Positions 24,842 through 36,800 of a stretch of 64,000 nucleotides of DNA are shown here, piece by piece. The notes beneath the pieces were generated by a model. That model saw nothing but the letters and a program-made list of their open reading frames with translations. It was not told where the DNA came from and searched no databases. The stretch covers positions 9,438,704 to 9,502,703 of the forward strand of contig CM060847.1 in assembly GCA_030737835.1 (NCBI GenBank). The letters are read 5' to 3'. Source of the stretch: Acorus gramineus. Its lineage: Eukaryota; Streptophyta; Magnoliopsida; Acorales; Acoraceae. The translations under genes and the position numbers were made by a program. Position 1 is the stretch's first letter, and each line of letters begins with the position of its first letter.

Positions 24842-27800
24842 ATGGACCACCGGTTCGAGGCGGCGGTGGACGGGGGAGGGATCGGGAGCCTCGCTGGCCG
24901 GTTCTCGGGGCTCGGCATCGACGACTCGTCCAAGGAGAGCATCCTCCAGGTCTTCAATGCCGTCGAAGCCGCCGAGAACGCCATCAAACAGCAGGTCTGT
25001 CGGTTGATACTCTTTGGGTTTCCATTTTACGAAATTCTGATTTAGACGAGATCAGCCTAAGTGAGATTGCTGGTGCTTCAATGCTGTTGGGTTTCTTGCA
25101 GTTTAACTTTTGATTGAATTTGTATGATCAGCGTACGTGTCTGTTCTGTTTGTTTTGTAATTCCATATATCATACTTGTTTGGGTTTTTAGTTGTCTTTG
25201 CAGTATACATAGTATGCTTGCATGATTCACCAGCTACTAAGGGCTAACTTTGGATTAAGACACCCAACAGAAAACTGGTTTAGTATTACCTTGAAAACAA
25301 ACATATTCCAGCCCATAAGGTGCATGACTTCTTGATGTTTGATCTCCCATACATACATCATGCTAAAAGACTATGTCTAGCTAACGATAATTGTGCTTTT
25401 AAGTCCAAAAGAATCACTATTTTTGTCTCGTGTGTGCTCGTCACTGGCCTTGGCTTTACCTTAATGGTGCTGGATAGATATTCTAAATCTGTACTGAGGG
25501 AGTCAGTTGGGCATATTTTTTTTCCCTCTTCTAGTTGTATATACAAACATGACAATTGTTTTACCTTTTTAGGTGGAAGAAAATGAAAGATTGAAGGGTG
25601 AACTTGAAAGAAGAACACGGGAACTGGAAAGATATGTAAGTCCACTTGTTTTACCTTTTATGTCATACATATTTTGCACTCCCTTGCTTTCATCTATAAG
25701 ATTCTTCATGCATAGACTGGTTGCTTTCCCAGAAAAGTGAACCTGCTGGTTGGTCATCATTTTTTTTGTTATCTTTGATGTTTTTTGGGCATGCTTTTTT
25801 TAATATATATTTATACAGTACTATTGAATTTTCAGTATGTCGGGGTGGGTAAGTATGCTTGGGCCCTGTCCTTTATTGAACTCACCAATTTCTAGTGAGA
25901 GTGTGTTTACCACTTAGAATAAGAAAATGGAGATGTCGATGGGTGAGGTTGGTCAAGGTCAACACCCATGTTAAAAGGTTCAAGCCCCTCTCAATGGGCA
26001 CGTCTAAAATAGTGCATAAGAGGAAAATAACCAAACAGAGCTCTTGTAAGAGTCTCCAAACTCTGGAGGAATTATCCTTACATTCATGGTTGACCTCACC
26101 TTGATGATTCTCTGCATTACTGGTTCAGGCATCAGATCAAAGGATTGGCGGAGAATGGAAAGTCCATAAACATTTGAAATTCACTCAGTTATTGATTCGT
26201 TTAGAGCAAGCCAAGCAGTGACACTAGCCCAGTAATCCATGTCCCTTATTTCATATAATTGTCAGTAATATACTGCATCTGCATGCAACTGCTTGCCAGT
26301 TCCTACAATGCTTCCCAGAGTGAAGGGTTGAAATCATAATTGTAAGGACCATGGATAACCCCACATGGCTTTTTTTTTTCTTGGGATTTTTAGTTTTAAG
26401 TCCCCACAAACCATCATATTTAGTGATCGATCCCTCCCTTCTTCGTATTTAGGTTTTAGTCCTCAGATTTAAATGATAGTTCCTTTTTAGTCCCTGAGAG
26501 GGACCTATCCATAAATTATTTAATTTACTTTTTAGTCCCTGTGAGGGACCTATCCATGAATTATCCTTTAAATCGGGGGACTAAAACCTAAATACGAAGA
26601 AGGGAGGGATCGATCACTAAATATGATGGTTTGTGGGGACTTAAAACTAAAAATCACTTTTTTCTTTTGTGTATGTGTGTGTGTGTGTGTGTTTACTTTT
26701 TTTTCTTCTTTTTTTCCCCTTTTTTTAAGGAGACTTGGCTGTCAACATAAACCTTCTGTAGATAATTTACACCTCTTCCATCTGTTTGGGTTCCAAAGGA
26801 TGATAATCCCCCTCGATGCACCATTAACATCCCTTCAACCTCCTACTTGTACTGAGGCTAATCTGCCTCTCCTCAGGGGAGCAGCTTAGTTTCTTGGAGG
26901 ACATTGATATTGGCATCCTATTTGAAGAGATTTATGGTCAATTATTATATTGGTTGATGTCATTGCGTGTTCCAACTGTAAATTTTACTTATCCTTGTAA
27001 GATATCCTTGCCTATGGTAAAAACAAGCTGTTTATTTTTTCTGAAGGTAAAAACTAGCTGTTTTATGATACTCATTGGGCACAAGTGTGTCCAAATTTAT
27101 ACCATTATTTCCTTGCTGTGATTTTTAAAAAGGGGTTCATGTTCGCTTTCCTAAAGTTTTGTTATCCATTTAAATGCAGAAATTGGATTCATCAACATCT
27201 CAAAGCGCTGCTGCGGGTTTGAGGGATGATCCTATGCCAGCATCTTATAGAACACATCGATCGGCTTCTCCTGTATGGAATGAAGCAGTGAGAACTAGAT
27301 GGATGGACCCCAGTTTCCAACAAGATCCTCAAGGTACTCAGTTTCTTTGTCAAAATGAAATGCCTGAGAAGGGACCTTCTTCACAACCTAGTTCAGGTAG
27401 CTGGCATTACCGTGAGAGCAGTAAGATGGATGGACATCTAAAGTCATTTCCTGGTGGGCAGAATAATCTAGATAATGTTGGGCTCCCACGGTTACCCGCA
27501 CCACCTGCAAGGTCACTACCCCCATCTATGTAAGCTTATATGCACCTTGGTGGGCCAGTTCACTTTAAACACTCTTACCATAATGAATGACTTAGAATAA
27601 ATAAACTGACTACATTTTATGATGTTAGTGTAGTTACCAGAATGGAGAATATGACCCCAGGTTAAGTTCCGATCATGGTTTAATCCCAGTGTCTGAGACT
27701 AATAATTCAATTCGTACGTGGAAGCAGGTATTATCATTTTGATCTAGACTGTGTTTTCATGCATTTCCTCATTCCTTGATGCACAAGTCCTTTGATGTAG

Positions 27801-30800
27801 GATCTTGGTCCTAAGGTTAGAGAGCATGAAGAAGAGATCGTTCAACTTCGGAAGCATCTTGCCGAATATTCAAAAAAGGCAAGAGATATTCAATTCTGTC
27901 ATCCTATATGTACCGTACTTTCTTATTAAGTGAATGTCGTTACTTGCTATTCACAGGAAGGCCAAATCCGGAATGAAAAATATGTTCTGGAAAAACGTAT
28001 TGCTTATATGCGCATGGTATGTGAAATTCCTTAGTCTTTCATTTTCCTTCTTTTCAACTGAGAACATGAGGATTTTTTAAATTTATGTTTTCAGGCATTT
28101 GATCAGCAACAACAAGACCTGGTTGATGCTGCGTCAAAAGCTCTTTCTTACAGACAAGACATAATCGAGGAAAACATTCGACTTACATATGCATTGCAAG
28201 TATTATCTCTTTCTGATCACTGTAATGGGGTTTTATCGCCTCCTGTGTTGTTGTCTTTTATCTGTTTAATTACAAAATTTACATATATATTCTTATTATG
28301 TAAATAGATTTATTGTTCAAATTATTATTATTTTTATTTCTGATTCATCTTTTCAGATCTTTTTATATTTCCATTGAAGCTTGAACATGATAATATTTGA
28401 TCCTTAAAATGTACGGAACAAGTTGAATTCTGGTCCTCCGGTCTTTTCTTATTTCTGAGAATTGGGTGTTGGGCGTATGGCCTGTGGCCATTTTCGGATT
28501 GCAGTGTTCCTTTTTTTCTTTCCTTTTGGAGTCCTCTTGTCTCCTGTTTTTGCCATTTAAAGGCTGGTATAGTAGATTCCTCTTCTGGTTGTATTGGAGT
28601 TTCCACCATGTCATTAATAGACTTTTCAGGTTGTGTGACCTTTCGTAAAAAAAAGGTTCAAGTCTGGCACTGGGTGCTCAACCCTTAAACACAAGTATTT
28701 CTGGGCCCAAAGAAGGTGCTTGTTAGGCCTGTCCTCATTTGATAATTACCTTTTTCTCAACAGGGTACTGTGACCAATTCGTAAAATCTAGGATTGTACT
28801 GTAAGCTTAATTATCTTTTTCCCCCATGATACATGAAAGAACATCGAGAGATGTTATCTAAACTTATCCGGAAATAGTGCCCGTGTAGCCATATTCTCTA
28901 TATCAGACCTTTTTACATCTAAACTTTTGGCAGTTTTGAGCCTGCTACTTTTCTTACAGGCTGCACAGCAGGAAAGAACCACTTTTGTATCATCGTTGCT
29001 GCCCCTTTTGGCAGAGTATGGGCTGCAACCTTCCACACTTGATGCTCAGTCGGTTGTTAGTAGCCTGAAGGTCTGTATATACTGTTCTATCCTTCTGTTT
29101 ATTTGTAAACTTAAATCTCAGTCTCCGCAAGGAGTTATAGGATGCTTTGAGATGTGTTATATGGTATCTGAGGTAGATCCTTTTATTATGTATGAATTCT
29201 AGAACTGTGAAGAAATGAAATTACACTTCTGCATATGCAATGATATTAGTTGTATAAATATTATCTGAATGGAAAGCAATATTCTAGAATGTCTTTATGG
29301 GCTTCAATATTCTTGCACTTAAAAGCATTTGACATCATACCAGTCCATTGAAGAGGGAAAATGGAGATAATTTTATGTCATTAGGACCGTGTTGCGTAAA
29401 AAATTAAAACATCCTCAATGTATCTATGCATTTGTTTGGTATAATGCACAACTCACAGTTTTGATAACTCAGATTCCCTCATAAGTAGGACTTTGTGGGA
29501 GATAATTTCCCAGAAGCAGAGTTAAATGCTCTTTGCCCATGTGCATGTGAGGTTCTTTAAGTAATTGTGGGTATAAAAAAATTCTATAAAAAAAATTGGT
29601 TATTGAACATTAGATTCTCTAAAAGGCAGTATTTAATTCATTTTTAGATTATATTACTATTGCACATTTTAGTATAGAACATGAACAGTTTTAAAATGTT
29701 CTTCAATAATCAATCAAAAAGTGTATATTGACCAGTGACCTAGGGGTGAGGGGGTGGGGTAAGGAGGCTGTCCTGTAGGAGGAAGCTGGTTGGAATGACC
29801 TTGGGGATTGGCTTATTGAAATCTTGGTTGTTGGAAGCAAGTGAAAGGTAGTTCACTAGTCAAATTTAGGGAGAATGGCAAGTTTGTCGGCAGGATGGTT
29901 CAGAGAAGGGTAAAGCAGGGGGGAGAAAAGGGTGTAGAAGAGACCCCGGAGGACGGTCGGAAGGGGATACACCCAATGGCTGCAAAAGAATGAGGAGCAA
30001 ATCACTATTGATATGAGGGGATATTGTGATGAAGCATGGAGCGGATCTATGTTGCCTTCAAGAATCCTTAATGGAGATAATATTATAAGCTATTTGTAGA
30101 TCAACTGAGATGGAACTCTGGTGATGATGGCACAAAAAGCATTAGTGTGAGCCTAGTAGGTGATCCTTATTTGTTTGGGGGTGGGGTACAAATTGAGGTT
30201 CGGCTGGAGTTCTCTTTGTCAGCTAGTATGGCAGAGAGAATCATGTGATGGATGTTCTCGGGAGTTTATGGCTTAAAGATTATTCTAGAAAGGAGATTTT
30301 GTTGAAAGAGCTTAGCAATATATGCGAGGAGTAAAGTCGCCCATGGCATATCATTGGTGACTTCAATGTTATACTGTTTATTGAAGATTGAAGAAATGAT
30401 ACTGATTTTACAATTTAGTGATGGATCTCTCAGTGGATTTCTGATGAAAGTTTTGTTGTATATCTCTTTGAGTAACCTAAGATCTTCCTGGAGCAGTTTG
30501 AGGGATGATCTCACTTTTCCAAAGCCGGACAGGTGGCTAATTGATGAAAGACACGACGACGTTCCCTCTGAAGCAGCTTGTGGGCTCCCTAGGTTCTGCT
30601 CAGAGCACTGTCTGATCCTACTTAAGACAGGTGGAGAGCAAGTGAGGCATTTCATATTTGAGTCTTGGTGGCTTCAAGAGGAGGGCCTTGGGAATTGGTG
30701 GAAAACAAGTGGAAAGAAATTCAGGTCTTGGGGTGGGAGCAAGGAAGCTGGCTATGAACTTGAGGATGCTTAAACAAATCCTGAAAATTGGGGGAAAGAA

Positions 30801-33800
30801 GAGTTTTTGGGAGAAAGGAAAAAAATCTGTTTCGATATCTAGCAGTGAGATCTAAATGAAGAGGAAGGTGTTATCCACCATGCTGTTTGTTATATGTGAA
30901 CAAGATTCAATTTGTACATTGAATTGATACTCATTGTTTGTATTTAGTAATATGGAAGTGCACCATCTATAAAATAAGTTCGATTTGCAGTGAGATGATG
31001 TACGTTTTTCTACTGATTATGGTTCATTATTCATCACTAATGTACGTATGGCGTTTTGTAACTCCTGATGTCTATTCTTCTACAGGTTTTGTTTAAACAT
31101 CTTCAGGAGAAGCTCATGATCACAGAGGTAATTGTGTATATATGTCAAGTGAAATGGGTATTTGATTTAGTCTCTGAGCCCATGCTGTCATTAAAATCAA
31201 TTGTTTGTGGTTATTCCATGTTTGAAACAGTTATTCAGCTTGCTGATTTTTTTTTCTGGAAACACTTAATTCTTGTATTCATTTTGCAGGAGAAGCTAAA
31301 GGAATCTCATTACCAGATAGCTCCATGGCATCCAGATACATTTAATAACATGAATTTTGCTGCACAATCACCGGCTCGTCCCTTTGGCACCTCACTGAAT
31401 GTTTCAGTATGACCATAATCTTTCAATTATTTAGCTATGCCACATCTCAGTAATTTTTTAAATTGTTTTTTTTTGTTTTTTTGTCAGAATGATAAGGGCC
31501 TTGAAATAGTGCCTCAGACAGCATATTCTCAAGTACATACGCCCAATTTTTCTCCTCCTATTGTTCAGACTGCAAGGGCGGATTGGGATGTATTTGGGCA
31601 TCCAAGTAATCATATTGTTTCTGCAGATGTCCCTTCTAAGAATATTGACCATGAAAACTTTGGAAGGTCACCTCCTCCTCCACGCAGGTGAGAAAGGTTG
31701 AATTTAATTGATTGCATCCATGGTTTTTTTTTTTCTTTTCAATCATACAAGTACTGCATCTTTTCATGTGTCAGTACATTAGTTTTGCTCACAATCTGTA
31801 TTACTCTGGCATGGTGGTTTGATATGTGCATCTCTGAACAAACATGATGTTACACGTGAATTTGAAAAAGCATTCCAAGGAGATAGGCTTATTTTGTAAT
31901 CCTTCCACTTGTTGATCCAGTAAAAGTGTTATAAACGAAAACTTGGTTAAAAGTATAGAAGACAGGGCTGAGGAACAACCACCTGAGAGGGGTAGCTGTA
32001 GATGATTGTGCTCAATGTAGTTCATCTCTTATGACTAAGGCTGAGGCACAACCATCTGAGAGGCGTAGCTGTAGATGAGTGTGATTAATAGTTCATGTTC
32101 TCAACAATGAAACAATGGTCCCTGTTTCTTTTTTTTTTTTAAATGGTCCCTATTACCTGTATGTTGGGTTGTTAGAGCTTTGTATGATCCGAAATCTGTG
32201 CGTCTTTGTACCAGGTCCCTTATCTTATACATCCAATAAAAATCAGTTCGGATACATTTAATACATTCCCTAGACAAATTCATGGTTGTAACTGTTCAGT
32301 TCTGGGCCTATTTGGGATCAAAATAGTTTCCAGTACAAAAACCAAAATATAATGTGATACTTTGTCAGTTCATCAAAAATCAATTGACATAATAAGGCCT
32401 TTTATACACACCCCCACCACAAAAAATAAGAGGGGTATTTCATCCTTCTCATCCTCATATAGTGGTGAGGGTTACGTCAAATTTAAAAGATTTAAACAAT
32501 CTATTATTTTCTTAACAAAAACTAATCATTGGTGTGTATTGCACATTTTTTGTTTCTGAAATTTATTGTGTGTCTTCCATCTTTTTGTATGTTTATGAAG
32601 AGTCACAGATATTTTCATAATCTCAACAGAGCTCAAATTTTGGTGAAAATTGCTTTGCAAATAGTATGCTGTTTATAGGCTGTACCTTACCTGCTGGAAA
32701 GTTGCTATTATTCAGATTTGTCACCCTTCTCAAATTTCTATGCATCTCCAGAGACTTTGCAGGACAAGAAATGACAGGTTGGGGTGTTGCCACTCAGGAT
32801 GATTCTCACATGGCACGTTTCCATGAGGATTCCAATAATCAAAATCCACCTTTCACGGATCTTACTAGACACAGTGAGGCAGCTGACTCTGTAATGGTTG
32901 CACCCCAGAGAGAGGTGGAGTCTTCTGTCAACAGGGTTTCTGGAAGCAGTCCTTATCTAGCACCTGGACTTGATGAGCCAAGCTCCTCATTTTCTCCTTA
33001 TTTACCTCCGGTTCTTGAGGAGCCTTCATCCTCATTTTCTGAGGGTAATACTTTTATGAAGCCCTTATATGGTCGGGAATTTTTGTTTAAATAGCTTGTC
33101 ACATTCATATAAAGCATATCACAATCTTCAGCTGCAGATGATGATCCGTTGCCAGCTATAGAGGGCCTTCAAATTTCAGGTGAACCTTTTCCAGGAAAAG
33201 AACTACAGGCAAGTGGGTACTCCATCAATGGAACTACCAGCTGTAATTTTGAGGTATGCGTAAGATTTCCATCTTAAATCCCTTTTTCCCAGAGCTTATA
33301 GCTCTCTTGGTCCTGGTAATACTAGTCTTCCTCACTTCATTATGATGAGGTTTAGATTTGGTGGCTTTCCATAATTTCTCGAGGGAAAATGTTTGATTTA
33401 CCCCTTGTGATTTTACCCTCAAATTTTCTCCATTTTATGCACATTATTCTAAATATAAATTGAAACAGTGATTAACTTCTATTTCTACAAAATAATGATA
33501 GAAATGCAAGCTTACCTTTTTCTTTGTTCTTAAGTCTGCATTTGACTTGGGTTCTCCCCTCCTGTGTGGTAGACACTAGTCTCCGCAGCAACGAGAAGTC
33601 CAAAGAAACACGCACAGACAATGGTTTCCATGCATTTTTCAAGCACATTTTTTTTGAAAAATTTATTTATCTCATCAAACAGATTTGTTTTTTTCTCTGA
33701 TTATCCAAATTTTATTTAATGGAATTTGGTGGTAGGATCCCTACCAGTTTCCTCAAGAAAAAAAAAAATCCAATTTTCAAATGATATTAGAACTCCGAAA

Positions 33801-36800
33801 TAATCATGCATATGATATTAATATTGAATGGTTCAGTGAGCAATATGGACAATGTAATTTGTTGGATGGTCTGTGTTATTCAGACGCAATTTTTTATATG
33901 TAAGGTTTTTATCACTTGCACATTTTTGTGAATGGGTTAAGATTGTATGCTGACGTAGTGCACAAGAGCCTCAATATCAAGAAAGGGATGGTAATTGATG
34001 GGAGTAAAAATAGTGTTATTTTTTACCAAAATATTTTTTTAACTAACATATATCAAAAGAATTACAATAATTTATTATCTTTTTTTTTTCTTTTTTTTCT
34101 TTTTGCAGTGGGTACGTTATTTAGAAGATGGGTCGGTGTCCTACATTGAGGGTAACATATATTCCACCGTTTGATTTTTCATGCTTCATTAGCCATGTTG
34201 GATAATATTTTACTTATGATATGTATGATGACAGGAGCGAAACAACCTACATATCTGGTTACTGCCGATGATGTTGACTCATACCTTGCTATTGAAGTTC
34301 AACCCCTGGATGACAGGAAGCGAAAGGTATGATAGTTCATGCCAATGATGCTCTGTGGAGTAAATATGGGAATTTAATAAAACAGGATTAACATTGGTAA
34401 TAGAACTTTGAGAATAAATTCAACTTGTCATAAAAGCTCCATGTTTTGTATAAATGAATAAAAAATTTAAAATTGCAAACTTGAATTTCAGATGGAAGAG
34501 TTTAAAGATGCTCCATTTCCTAAAAAATCATGATGGTCTTTAGGGTCAGCCAAAAGAATTGAAGTGGAGTAAACTAATGATCTCTTGGTTTATACTTTTT
34601 ATATTTTTATTTTTTTTCTATCGGAGGTATGTTAAACCCTTTGAGGACTATTCCTCCGGGTGTCCGCATTGACCCACTCGGAAGCTTCCCTACGTACACT
34701 TGGGTAAGTCGAGGGTGGGAATCGAACACGCGCCAATAAAGAGCAAACCAATGGTGCTAGCCAACTGACCAAGACCTTGGTGGTTTTTTTTTTAATGAGT
34801 TTTTAATTAATTTTGGAAGTTTAGGTTCACAAGTACTTTTAAAAAAGTCAATAGCTCTTTAGCCCATGTTTGGTTCAAGAATTAAATTATTCTGAGATTT
34901 ATGACTATTTTAATATAAATAAGAATAAAATGATTTTGTATTTGGTTGTGTTTTGAATTATTCCTATTGGGAAACGTAGATAAAGATTTATAAAAGATAA
35001 AAAAATGATGACAGTTGATTTGACAGTTGATTTATAAGAGGTGATGACAGTTGATTTGATAGTGGGCTCACATATTCTTTTGGTTTGAATAACCTAGAAT
35101 AATTTAATTCTAATGGGTGGATGGAATCCATATACCACTTTATACTAGTTAATTTTGGCATACAAATTCTCATTTATTCCAATTATCCAAACATCTATAA
35201 TGAGATTATTCTGACTAATTCCAATTTATTCCGAGCTTATTCTCTAACCAAACATGGGCTAATTAAAGTTTTAAATTTATTTGGTTTGCTCCCGCTCCCT
35301 TTATTTTCATTGTTTTATTTCCTTCCTCCAGGTACAGTATTTCAATAGGATTGTTTCCCACACCTTCAACATTGCCTATGGGGAACCCCTTTTGATATGC
35401 TATTGCTTTATAGATGAAAAAACAAACTATAAGTTCTTAAAATTGACAGATTATTTGAGCATATTGTCTCATTTTTTCTCCTACCAATTTCTACAATATG
35501 GTTCATGGAAGTCATTCAGTCATGATTTTTGATCTCTGAAGCATTTCGAATTGTTTATTTATTTATTTAATTTATTTTATGTATTGTACATGTTCTTTTT
35601 TTTTTATAAGCTTATATCACATATGATCTGAAGTTTCTATTCCATTATTCTCCCATTGGTTCTGGAAGTACTCTCTGGATCATCTAATCTTTGGGATATG
35701 GTGATTAGTTCTCACTCCATTAAGTATCCTAATAGACAATGCAATATGTTATTCTATTCTCATTAAATTCTGTAGTTATTTTTAGATAATTTGAATCTGG
35801 ATTTGTTTTCTGAAATAGAAATAACATGGATTTTTCTTTTCTGGGTTAATATTTGTGTATTGTAATGACAGGGTGGACTTGTCGAAGTCTTCGCCAATGA
35901 GCAAAGAAAGATTACTTGTGGTATGCATCTTAATGTTTAATTATTTTGATTTGAACAAGTGTGTGTTTGCTTGAGTCTACCTTGTATTTGTGACATTACC
36001 TTCGATCACTTTACCAATAAGATGAGTCTCTTTCTATGGTAAGTCCATTTGCACATATGAAAAAATGTTAGGTCTATTTCTATCTCCCGTTCTCCCTTTA
36101 CCAACGATGATGAATTCTCATTTTTCTTTTTGTGATATTTAATATTTCCCATGGAATATTACTTCAAATATTTTAATTGAGTAATGTATATTCTTTTGCA
36201 GAATGCCACATCAATGACACAAACTTTTCAATGCATTCTACATGAGATAAAACTCCTCAGTGTATTCTTCATCATCATAAAAGAAATTTATTGCAAACCA
36301 TTACAGAGAGTTTCAACAAGTAGAAAACAAACTTCCATATTCACACAAGAAAATTCTTACAAAAGGTTCAGAGTTTTGAAGAAGGATCCTAAAGTAGCGT
36401 TCGGAAACACAGTTTGAAAAGCAGTTTTGGCAAAAGAGATGCTTTATACATGGTTTTTGAGGATGTAATTATTTGGGTGGCTTTTTAATTAATCAAATAA
36501 TTACGTTTGTTGCTGCCAACAAAAGCTGCTCTTGTATATTTGAAATAAGAGATATTTGGGGTCAAATCAGGTATTAAAAAAAGGGATTGGCTAATTTACC
36601 TATTGCCCCCATCCCCTCGAAAAAAAAAATGGAGTAGGGGTGTCAAAAATGAGAGGATTGTAACTTTATATGAGGTTGTAATTGAGGTGATATGGTATAG
36701 GTAATATGGTCATTTGGTTTGCCACAATGTGATTGAAAAGACGGATACTATACTGAAATTGGCTTTAATGAACACACATTCCAAGGCACCTTTTTGACAA

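Noticed and set aside
24586-25113. A 175-codon open frame overlapping the first exon of the coiled-coil gene in another frame.
   Set aside because: It reads GC-rich exon 1 out of frame and then runs into the intron; the composition is Arg/Gly-rich in the way of shadow frames. It could be an upstream frame only if the transcript starts before 24586.
28334-28614. Lys-rich minus-strand frames in intron 7 of the coiled-coil gene.
   Set aside because: They are low-complexity and lack splice support; likely chance.
34700-34775. Possible tRNA gene on the minus strand.
   Set aside because: Internal promoter boxes are present but no acceptor stem or anticodon arm closes, so it was kept as a SINE candidate.
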